NCBI GenBank assembly: GCA_024654525.1
Contig: JANLHI010000021.1
Location: forward strand, 10,154 to 74,153
DNA from: Patescibacteria group bacterium
GTDB taxonomy: Bacteria > Patescibacteria > Paceibacteria > UBA6257 > 2-01-FULL-56-20
DNA length: 64,000 nucleotides
Direction: 5' to 3'
The position numbers and the translations under genes were made by a program. Below, piece after piece: positions 16,156 through 24,600 of the stretch. A model generated the notes under the pieces. The model saw nothing but the letters and a program-made list of their open reading frames with translations, was not told the origin of the DNA and made no database searches. Every line of letters begins with the position of its first letter. Positions within the stretch are counted from its first letter, which is position 1.

Positions 16156-17688
16156 TTAATATACTTTCACCTCGTACGGAATCTGCTTAAAGACGATGTT
16201 ATGAGCGGCAAGTGTGTCGTCGTCCAATAGACATCGGTCTGCGTAGACTATCTTCTTTTTATCAGAATCTCCAATCGTCTTGAGTGTCGCCTTGTCGAGC
16301 TCATTTTTGTTCTTTCCCTTGTAGAGAAGATAGTATTCGGTGTCGCCATACTCGCCGATATAGTTGCCACTGATTTTCTTTGGGTCAATATTTGTTTGCG
16401 TTTCGGTGAAGTAGATATAAGTGGCAAATTGTTTAAAATCGCAGGTTTCTTCGATCTGTCCATCCTCGTTGAAAAGCGGCTTGTCTAACTCGCAATACTC
16501 AAAGCCGTCATTGTAGTCGTACTTTTTGATAGCCCGCTTCACGCGCTCGGCAGTAATGTCTCTTGCAACCTTATCTTCCATTTCCACGAGGATAAATTTC
16601 CGGCTTCCACCGTCTTCTTTGTTTAAGTCCAAAACAGCTTGCGCTGTTGTACCGGAGCCTGCAAATGAGTCCAAAATGAGAGAGTCTTTTTGCGAAGCTA
16701 GTTCAAGAATTCTTTTGATCAAACCGACGGGTTTTGGCGTCTCAAAAATACCTCCATCAAAAAGATTAATAATCTCATTCTTACCTTCCTTGTTTGTCGC
16801 AACGTCTGTCCAAATGTTGCTTGCCGGAATACCCGTGCTCTCGTGCGCATAAATCACGCGCTGAGGTACACCGTCGCCTTTCATGCCAAAATAAATCTTG
16901 CCCTCACTCAGTAGACGTTTATAGCTTTCCTCCGGGTATGCCCATTCTCTTTTGTGTTTTTTGCCAGAAGGCGTAACTATTTCGTAAGTATATCCACCAC
17001 TTTTATGCCCCTTTGTTGTGGCTATGGGTACCGGTCTCCACTTTCCGTTTGGAAATTCTTTTGTCGGCGGTTTGTATGCAGTTTCAATATAAGCTTCGCT
17101 GAGAGAAAGCAAATTAAGTTGGGCGATTTTGGAACGAGCATACACAACGATATATTCTGCCTTTACCGTGATATTTCTACTATCGTTTGAGCTCTCTTTC
17201 TTCCGTTGCCATGTGACGGTCGTAACGTGATTTTCTTCAAGAAAAATCTCATCCATAGCACCACGAAGATTGCAGTGCTCATTTTCATCAACAGAAATAA
17301 ATATAAATCCGTCGTCTGTTAGTAAATCGCGCAAAAGTTTCAGGCGCGGATACATCATGCAAAGCCACTTGTCGTGACGCGTTAAATCTTCCGACTCTTT
17401 TCCGACAACTTTGCCAAGCCACTGTTTTATCTTTGGTGAGTTTACTTTGTCGTTATAAACCCACCCTTCGTTGCCGGTATTGTACGGAGGATCAATGTAA
17501 ATACATTTAACTTTGCCGACATAGTGTGGCATCAATGCTTTAAGCGCTTCCAAATTGTCGCCGTGCACTATGAGGTTTTTTGAATGCTCGCCAACAGACG
17601 CACCTTTTACTTTCTTGAACAACTTAAAAGGAACCTCCTTATCGTGGTTTACAACTGCATCTTTACCTATCCAGTTTAGCGTTGCCAT
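16156..17688 (-). CDS. mod: Type III DNA methyltransferase, Mod subunit (N6-adenine)
   Basis: Mod recognises the DNA site and methylates adenine with SAM, both protecting the host and guiding Res. The 510 residues show the beta-class order: the catalytic motif DPPYNTGNEGWVYND (about residue 66) comes before the SAM motif DSFAGSGTTAQAVLDLN (about residue 340). The target-recognition region between them (about 120-320) is variable and not assignable to a sequence. It is transcribed divergently from the higB-like operon, with about 190 bases between their starts. Confidence 0.93.
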   Translation of the reverse strand: MATLNWIGKDAVVNHDKEVPFKLFKKVKGASVGEHSKNLIVHGDNLEALKALMPHYVGKVKCIYIDPPYNTGNEGWVYNDKVNSPKIKQWLGKVVGKESEDLTRHDKWLCMMYPRLKLLRDLLTDDGFIFISVDENEHCNLRGAMDEIFLEENHVTTVTWQRKKESSNDSRNITVKAEYIVVYARSKIAQLNLLSLSEAYIETAYKPPTKEFPNGKWRPVPIATTKGHKSGGYTYEIVTPSGKKHKREWAYPEESYKRLLSEGKIYFGMKGDGVPQRVIYAHESTGIPASNIWTDVATNKEGKNEIINLFDGGIFETPKPVGLIKRILELASQKDSLILDSFAGSGTTAQAVLDLNKEDGGSRKFILVEMEDKVARDITAERVKRAIKKYDYNDGFEYCELDKPLFNEDGQIEETCDFKQFATYIYFTETQTNIDPKKISGNYIGEYGDTEYYLLYKGKNKNELDKATLKTIGDSDKKKIVYADRCLLDDDTLAAHNIVFKQIPYEVKVY

Positions 17689-17805
17689 GTTTAAAAATCG
17701 AGTCTTTGAGTTTCATTTTACCTTAACTCGCCAAAAAACGCTCACGTTTTATCTGCCGAGTCCTTGACAAACCGTGTTAAATATCCCGCAACCTTTTCCA
17801 TAGTG

Positions 17806-17834
17806 TTGACTTTTTATTGTACATAGTCTAGGAT
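17806..17834 (+). promoter_or_regulatory. Promoter of the HigB-like toxin operon
   Basis: A -35 TTGACT (17806-17811), a 17-base spacer and a -10 TAGGAT (17829-17834) lie 42 bases upstream of the toxin ATG. Any operator for the HTH protein should be nearby. I saw no clear palindrome over the promoter itself. Confidence 0.7.
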
Positions 17835-17876
17835 AGAGTTGTTGGGAACAAATTATTAGTATGAAATACTTCCACA

Positions 17877-18164
17877 ATGAGATTACTGGGCAAACAACAG
17901 CTACACGACTTTAAGGAAAAACATGCTGATGCCCGGTCGCAGGTCGAATCGTGGGAGGCGGAAGTCGAGAGCGCGGAGTGGAAAACCCCTCACGAACTCA
18001 AGAGTAGGTTCCCTAGCGTAGATACACCCGGTAACCAGCAAGCCATTTTCAATATATGTGGCAACAAATACCGGCTGTGGGCACAGGTAGAGTATAAGCA
18101 AGGAATCGTGTTAGTAAAGAGGATTGGAACACATAAGGAATACAGCAAGTGGAAAATCGTATAA
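17877..18164 (+). CDS. higB: HigB-like mRNA interferase toxin
   Basis: The 95-residue basic protein fits the HigB_toxin family, which cleaves mRNA on the ribosome. The line-up includes WETPHEL-type text (AEWKTPHELKSRFPSVD), then the core NQQAIFNICGNKYRLWAQVEYKQGIVLVKRIGTHKEYSKW, with the RL...V...I and H-x-EY-x-KW ending of the family. It is 6 bases upstream of the HigA-like gene. The toxin-first order is the HigBA hallmark. The start ATG 17877 overlaps a short unrelated frame from 17861. Confidence 0.9.
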   Translation: MRLLGKQQLHDFKEKHADARSQVESWEAEVESAEWKTPHELKSRFPSVDTPGNQQAIFNICGNKYRLWAQVEYKQGIVLVKRIGTHKEYSKWKIV

Positions 18165-18170
18165 AAAGCC

Positions 18171-19418
18171 ATGACCCAAATAAAAGTTATAAAAAATCAA
18201 AAAGACTACGAAGAAGCTCTCAAGCTCATTGAGGGGCTTATGAACCGTAGCCCTGACCCCAACAGCGACGAAGGTGCACAACTTGAACTTCTTAGCGTCC
18301 TTATTGAGGACTACGAGTCAAGACAATTCCCTAGTGCACTTCCTAGTCCTGTCGAGGCAATCAGATTCCGCATGGAACAAAGCGACCTCAAACCGGTTGA
18401 TCTCGTACCCTACCTCGGTAGCCGTAGCCGTGTTTCTGAAATCCTTTCCGGAAAACGACAACTCACGCTTGATATGGTTCGTGCTCTTTCTACGGGTCTT
18501 GGTATTCCGGAAAAGGTGCTTGTCCAAAAACCGAATCAATCGGAAGAATCGCGTTATGAACGCTGGGATATACGCATAGTCCGGGCTATGGAAAGCTACG
18601 GGTACTTCGGGAACAAAACGCTAAAGAAATTCAACAAGGGCGAACTACTGAAAAAATATTTTGGCTCTTTTGGTGGAAACTTACAACCAGTAGCACTTCT
18701 CCGTGCCAGTATCAGCCATCGTTCTGCCCCAAGAACAGATACTGGGGCATTGGATGCATGGAAAATTCGCGTGCTACAAAAAGCAGAGAAAATAAAAACG
18801 TCTGTTAAATACAAACACGGGGTTATTGATGTTGATTTCATGCGCAAGCTCGTCAAATTAAGCACAAAAAAAGACGGGCCAACTTTGGCGTGCGAAGAAT
18901 TAAAAAAGATAGGAATCAAAGTGGTGATTGAACGACATCTTCCAAAAACTTTCCTCGATGGTGCAGCTATTCTAGAAGATAAAGACAATCCTGTAATCGG
19001 CATCACACTTCGACATGACCGACTAGATAACTTCTGGTTTACGCTTATGCATGAGGTGGCTCACGTAGCACTACACTGCGATCAAAATATCAGCACTTTT
19101 TACGATGAGAAATTGCTAGAAAAGAACGGAGGGCAAATGACAGAAGAAGAACAGAAACGGGAACGTGAAGCCGACGAATGGGCGGAGGAAGCCATTTTAC
19201 CGGAGAGTAAGTGGGAGATTAGTAACGCAAAAATCACTCCATCACCCATGGCAGCACAAAGTCTCGCTAACGAACTCAGTATTCACGTTGCCGTAGTTGC
19301 TGGTGTTGTGCGATTCAAACATCAAAATTTCTTCTACTTGAACAAGATCGTTAATGACGAAACTGCAAAAGTACGCCGACTATTTCCTGATGCGTTTAAA
19401 GCAAAAACAGTAACATGA
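18171..19418 (+). CDS. HigA-type antitoxin fused to an ImmA/IrrE metallopeptidase
   Basis: The 415-residue protein joins two modules. Residues 1-125 look like a HigA antitoxin: an acidic N-terminal helix region (YEEALKLIEGLMNRSPDP) and an XRE-type helix-turn-helix (VPYLGSRSRVSEILSGKRQLTLDMVRAL). The C-terminal half is an ImmA/IrrE domain with zinc site HEVAH (residues 294-298) and a downstream EADEWAEEAILP that supplies the third ligand. ImmA-type enzymes cleave repressors. Fusing one to the antitoxin suggests regulated self- or partner-proteolysis that frees the toxin; this is inference. Its TGA overlaps the next ATG (ATGA, 19415-19418). Confidence 0.88.
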   Translation: MTQIKVIKNQKDYEEALKLIEGLMNRSPDPNSDEGAQLELLSVLIEDYESRQFPSALPSPVEAIRFRMEQSDLKPVDLVPYLGSRSRVSEILSGKRQLTLDMVRALSTGLGIPEKVLVQKPNQSEESRYERWDIRIVRAMESYGYFGNKTLKKFNKGELLKKYFGSFGGNLQPVALLRASISHRSAPRTDTGALDAWKIRVLQKAEKIKTSVKYKHGVIDVDFMRKLVKLSTKKDGPTLACEELKKIGIKVVIERHLPKTFLDGAAILEDKDNPVIGITLRHDRLDNFWFTLMHEVAHVALHCDQNISTFYDEKLLEKNGGQMTEEEQKREREADEWAEEAILPESKWEISNAKITPSPMAAQSLANELSIHVAVVAGVVRFKHQNFFYLNKIVNDETAKVRRLFPDAFKAKTVT

Positions 19419-20530
19419 CAGCTATAAAACCCTACATTCCTATACTTCGCTCACGACCTGCTGAAATGCTGGCACTTGAACGCATGTATCCGCAAGATCG
19501 CGAACAGATTACACCGTTTATCGAGTTCATCATGCCACCACCAAAAACAGACAAAGATGATCGCACGAAGATTGTCGAGGACTCTAGAAGTAAACTTCTC
19601 AGACAACTATCAGATGTTGGCGTGCGACTTCTCAAGTATTGTGGTAGAGAAGCAGTATTTATAGACGTGCATCTACTCGACGGGGATATACGTGCAGATG
19701 CGTTTGAAAGCATTCTTTCGGCAACAAACGAAGTTGATCTCTTCTCAATTCCCGTTGTTCATATTGTCCCTGTTATAGGTACAGATGCGGACATGGCAAC
19801 ACGAGAAGTGGCTGTGAAATACGCAAAAATCAACGACAGAGGTATGTGTATTCGTATTGATATTTCTCATTTCAAAGACGAGAATCTTGTGACTCACATT
19901 GATGAGTTCATAAAAGACAGTGATCTTGATATAAAAAATATTGATATTTTGGTTGACCTTCAAATCGTTGATGAGAGCACAACAGCAGAATCCGTCGTTG
20001 GAAAACTTAATCGTCTTCCGCAAATCAAATCCTGCCGCTCTTTTATTCTTACGGGAGGAGCATTTCCAAAAGATCTCTCAGAATACCCCAAACATGGGAA
20101 CTACCAACGAGAACGGCTTGACTATGCGCTTTGGCAAAGCGTAAGTAACTTGATTACAAGTCGAAAACCGTATTTCTCTGACTACACAATCCAACATCCT
20201 ATTTACTACGGCAACATGCCCGGTGTGAACCCTAGCGCTAGCGTACGGTACACAAACGATACCCAATGGGAGATTATTCGAGGTGAAGGTTTGAGAAATA
20301 AAAAAGGGGCAGGATTCAAACAGTATTTGGCACATGCACGAGAGATAATTCAACAGCCATTCTACAAGAACGCCGATTATAGTTTTGGGGATTCAGAAAT
20401 TAACCGTATTGCTTCGCAGGATGAAAAGACAGGAAATCCGCAACTGTGGCTAAACATTGGTATCAACCACCATTTGACGCTAGTGGCGAAACAACTCGCT
20501 GACTTTCGCGAGAAGATAAAGCAGTCATAA
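19415..20530 (+). CDS. Beta/sce7725-like protein of a defence-type operon
   Basis: The 371-residue protein starts with YIPILRSRPAEMLALERM, the entry motif of the Beta_protein (PF14350)/sce7725 families. A predicted TIM-barrel-like run of strands follows (IDVHLLDGD, VVHIVPVIG, CIRIDISHF, DILVDLQIV, SFILTGGAFP) and a C-terminal YGN...SASVRYT segment. The biochemical role is unknown; relatives sit in phage and defence neighbourhoods. It is translationally coupled to the HigA/ImmA gene and its 3' end overlaps the convergent sce7726-like gene by 68 bases. I am fairly sure of the family and not of any function. Confidence 0.75.
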   Translation: MTAIKPYIPILRSRPAEMLALERMYPQDREQITPFIEFIMPPPKTDKDDRTKIVEDSRSKLLRQLSDVGVRLLKYCGREAVFIDVHLLDGDIRADAFESILSATNEVDLFSIPVVHIVPVIGTDADMATREVAVKYAKINDRGMCIRIDISHFKDENLVTHIDEFIKDSDLDIKNIDILVDLQIVDESTTAESVVGKLNRLPQIKSCRSFILTGGAFPKDLSEYPKHGNYQRERLDYALWQSVSNLITSRKPYFSDYTIQHPIYYGNMPGVNPSASVRYTNDTQWEIIRGEGLRNKKGAGFKQYLAHAREIIQQPFYKNADYSFGDSEINRIASQDEKTGNPQLWLNIGINHHLTLVAKQLADFREKIKQS

Positions 20531-21116
20531 CGTGCCCTTTGAGCGCGTCGAGATCGTCCTTGAAGACCTCGGCAATCTTCTCGTGAATTACACTGCGGGA
20601 TTTTGAACGAATGCCATCAGCCGCGTTTCTCTCCTCCAAGATGCTTAGGGCCTGTGTGCGCCACAGCATTCGAGCTAGGGAAACAGGTACTTGAGCGTCT
20701 TCATTCTGTCTTGCCTCTCGAATCGTAAAGAAAACAACCTGTTGACCTGAGTCTATCTTTGCGAGATCAATACCCCACCATTCCGGGATCCGGTGAATCG
20801 CGTCGAGTAAATGACGCTGACCAACAACGAGCGTTATCTTATCAAAAACTTCGTTGTACTCGTGGATCTGATCAAACAAGCGTGAGAGAGTATCTTTGTC
20901 GCTCTTAATCTCATAACCGTGCATAACGCCGTTTATGACGGCCATATCGATTCGTGCCCTACCATGACTCACTCCTAGTTCCTCAAAAATGTCGGCCTGC
21001 TTACCAGTTTGCGTTCTATACTCGTCCAACTCTTTTTCAATACGCCGTCGCAATTCTATTCGTATGATGTGATCATTCGTGGAAACTATTTTTTTATTGA
21101 AATTTTGTGTTTCCAT
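20463..21116 (-). CDS. sce7726-like protein, candidate PD-(D/E)XK nuclease
   Basis: In this 217-residue protein, residues 40-75 hold a restriction-fold core: FEELGVSHGRARIDMAVIN, then GYEIKSDKDTLSRL. D57, E69 and K71 fit the D...E-x-K catalytic pattern, with E45/E46 as a possible extra acid. YEIKSD is typical of the sce7726 family, whose partner is usually an sce7725-like protein, here the convergent Beta-like gene. The C-terminal part is helical and basic. Nuclease activity is inferred from the motif only. Confidence 0.78.
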   Translation of the reverse strand: METQNFNKKIVSTNDHIIRIELRRRIEKELDEYRTQTGKQADIFEELGVSHGRARIDMAVINGVMHGYEIKSDKDTLSRLFDQIHEYNEVFDKITLVVGQRHLLDAIHRIPEWWGIDLAKIDSGQQVVFFTIREARQNEDAQVPVSLARMLWRTQALSILEERNAADGIRSKSRSVIHEKIAEVFKDDLDALKGHVMTALSSRESQRVVSPLASNGG

Positions 21117-21435
21117 GATTAAAAAGCAAGAACAACCGATACATAGATTTTACCACAACAACGCTATCACTGGATACCAGTGTCGCTGTGGATGAACAAC
21201 CGACCGAGCCCCGTTTTCCGCCCCCGCCTATACAAATGTTTCGGCGGGCAGGCATTCAATTTCTAAAAAAGTACCTACGCCTGCGTGGCCGAAGCCACTT
21301 CGGCGAGGCGAAGGCCCGCAACCTGCCTGCCGGCAGGCAGGAAAAATAAAAAACATAGACAGCGGAAATGGGGCAGAGGGCCGGACGCGCCGCCAAAATT
21401 TCTGCCCCTAAAAAGCCAGTTGAGTTTGATTCTTG
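21117..21435. repeat. Palindrome-rich spacer at the right edge of the accessory island
   Basis: No gene is supported here. A hairpin with CCCGCC/GGCGGG arms spans about 21222-21248. A CTGCGTGGCCGAAGCCACTT block follows at 21280-21300, with local self-complementarity. Then comes a perfect 20-base palindrome CCTGCCTGCCGGCAGGCAGG (21322-21341). The same 20 bases recur after rpsJ at 41668-41687. The G/C arms also match the hairpin inside prfB. These look like small dispersed palindromic elements. Confidence 0.7.
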
Positions 21436-21507
21436 AGCCGGTGGTCGGATTTGAACCGACGACCCACGCTTTACGAAAGCGTTGCTCTGCCCCTGAGCTA
21501 CACCGGC
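21436..21507 (-). tRNA. tRNA-Thr (anticodon CGT)
   Basis: A full cloverleaf can be folded: acceptor GCCGGTG/CACCGGC, D-stem GCTC/GAGC, and anticodon stem ACGCT/AGCGT with loop TTCGTAA giving anticodon CGT. The T-arm contains GGTTCAAATCC. The discriminator is T, and no CCA is encoded (TCAA follows), so CCA must be added by a nucleotidyltransferase. Confidence 0.93.
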
Positions 21508-21667
21508 ATTGGTACGGTCGGGTGAATATTACATGAATTAAAGTGGCAACTTCCCCATTCTACGGAATTAGTCCAAAAATGCAACGCAATTCCTTATACA
21601 TAACCGACTCATAAAAGAGATGCTTTCTTCTCACTCTAAAATCCCCTAGAATAAGGGCAACCAACTC

Positions 21668-24600
21668 ATGCCTAAATTCGTACACTTACATACTCACTCC
21701 CACTATTCGCTTCTCGATGGACTCGCAAAAATCGAAGACCTTGTGGCACGCACCAAAGAGCTCGGCATGGATACGCTTGCATTAACCGATCATGGCGTAC
21801 TCTATGGTGCAGTAGAATTTTATAAAAAAACGAGAGCGGCGGGCATCAAACCCATCTTAGGAGTCGAAGCATACATTGCACCGAAGGAACGCCAAAATAA
21901 AGACGCGGGAGACAGATATTATCACCTTATTCTTCTTGCCGAAAATAATACGGGGTGGAAAAATCTCATAAAACTCGTAACAAAAGCACAGCTTGAAGGG
22001 TTTTATTACAAACCACGGATGGATAAAGAACTTCTTCGCGAATATCACGAAGGCATTATCTCACTTTCAGGATGCTTCTCCGGAGAACTTGCGCGCGCCA
22101 TTCTTGCGGGAGATTCCGGCGAAAAGATACTTAAGGAATATCAGGATATCTTCGGTCCGGAAAATTTCTTTATCGAGATAGGGTACCATCCTCACATCAA
22201 TCGCGCAGAACACGACAAACTTTGGAACGGCTTGATTGCACTTTCAAAAAAAACGGGGGCTCCTCTTGTCGCCACACAAGACCTTCACTATGCGCGCCCC
22301 GAAGACCGCGACTACCATGATATATTGCTTGCGGTTCAAACCGGGAGCAATTTGAGCGACCAAGACAGACTCACCCTCAAAGCGGATGACTTTTCCATGA
22401 CGTCTCCCGAGGATATGGCAGAAAAATTCAAAGATATTCCCGAAGCGGTAACGAACACCGTTCGCATCGCCGAACGATGCAATGTAACACTGGAACTTGG
22501 AAAAACTCAACTTCCCGAATTTCCAAAACCCGAAGGGATAAGCGCGAACGAGTATGTCCGCACGCTTGCCACCGAAGGATTAACACGCCGATTTCCCGGT
22601 ATCACATGCACACAAGAAGCGAAAGATCGTCTTGAGTATGAGCTTGGCGTTATAGAAAAAACAGGATTTGCGGATTATTTCCTTATTGTCCAAGACCTTA
22701 CCGGATGGGCGCGCGCGCATGGCATTGCGGTCGGTCCGGGCCGTGGTTCTGCGGCGGGAAGTCTGGTTTCCTATGTTCTGGGTATTACCGATATTAATCC
22801 TTTGAAATACGGATTACTCTTCGAACGATTCTTGAATCCGGAGCGTATTCAAATGCCCGATATCGACATTGATTTTGCCGATGCGCGAAGAGACGAAGTA
22901 CTTGCCTATGCCCGTCAAAAATACGGAGAAGACCACGTAGCGCAAATAATTACATTCGGGACTATGGCAGCACGTGCCGCAGTGAGGGATGCGGGACGGG
23001 CAATGGGTTTGCCGTACGGTTTTTGCGATCAAATCGCGAAACTCATCCCTTTCAATGCATCGATCAAGGAATCTATTGACCAAGTACCCGAGCTTGCGGA
23101 CATGGCTAAACAAAACGAAGAAGCGCGCCGACTCTTGGACGCCGCACAACATCTTGAGGGTGTCGCACGACATGCATCGGTACACGCATGCGGTACGGTG
23201 ATTACAAAAAAACCCCTCACCGAATATCTTCCTCTTCAATATGCCCCGCAAGACAGAGCGGTGATTATTACACAGTTTGAAATGCATTCCGTGGAAGACT
23301 TAGGACTTCTTAAAATGGATCTTCTTGGGCTCCGAAACCTCACTATCATCGAGGAAACCGTGCGACTTGTGAAAAATATCCGCGGCGAAGATATTTATAT
23401 TTCCGATCTTCCACTCGACGATGCCGCGACATATTCCCTTCTTCAAGCGGGTAACACTACCGGTGTGTTCCAATTCGAATGCCTTTCGGAAGAAACGATC
23501 GTATCCAATACCACCATTAAAAAGCTCTACGAGCGGAAGAATAAGAAGACACTCGAGTCGGTATATGTCGACGAAGGGAAAGTACATAAAAATAAAATCC
23601 TTGGTGTCGCGAAAAGCGGCGTGAAAGACGTGTATGCGCTTGTCGCCGAGAACGGGTGGTATATCAAATCTTCTGCGGACCATAATTTTCTTACCGAGAA
23701 CGGATGGAAGAAACTTTCGGATATTCGACCCGGCGAAAAGATACTCATGAAGACAAAAGCAAAGCACCTCGTCTATAACGCGTGCGCACGTTGCGGGAGG
23801 CAAATTAGCGGACAAAAAGAAGGACACAGCACATTCTGCTACACGTGTTCAGCTCGCGTATATAGCAACCCCAGCAAACCGATCTCGCGCACAAAAATGA
23901 AGGTCGCGCGAACGCGGTTTTTCGAACGAGGCGGAACAGTATGGAACGAAGGCGTAACGACCGAAAATAACGAGACTTGGCGTGCAACCGCGGAAAAAAT
24001 ATCGCATGCGCTCACTGGCGTATCCATTGAAACGCGATGGGGCAAGAAAAAAGCCGCGGAGATAAAAGCCCGGTTGTCGCAAAGGTTTAGAGGCGCGGGG
24101 AATCCAATGTTCGGCAAACCTGCTCCCCACCGCAAAGGAGGCGTGCGAGGAGATTTGGGCCACTATGTGCGTTCAAATTGGGAAGCGGATTTTGCACGAA
24201 TCCTCAAACTGTATGGAATCGCATATGAATATGAACCGAGATCCTTTACTCTTCAAAACTCGCGGGGAGAGGTAATGCATTATACTCCCGATTTTTACGT
24301 GAAAGCCACCAATACTTTCTATGAAATAAAGGGATGGCTCCACGATATTGACCAGAAAAAAATGGACCTTTTCCGGCAACAGTATCCTGAATACAATTTT
24401 ATTCTCATTAACAAAACAAAGTTTGCGGAACTGGCGATGCGCTACCGCAGTCTTGTCGCTTGGGAATGTCCGAGGGTTCCTACAGAACGAAGTTTTAAAT
24501 TTATAAAAGTGAGGGAAGTGCGGTACGCAGGAAAAGAAGAAACGTATGACATCGCGATGGAAGCACCCGGAAATAACTTCGTGGCAAATGGATTCGTCGT

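Noticed and set aside
17861..17914. A 17-codon ATG frame just upstream of the HigB-like start
   Set aside because: It is out of frame with the toxin, lacks a ribosome site and has no recognisable features. It could be a leader peptide but nothing supports that.
21285..21536. An 83-codon plus-strand frame over tRNA-Thr
   Set aside because: It is made of palindromic repeat and antisense tRNA sequence. The VVGFEPTTHALRK-type text is a common false protein over tRNA genes.
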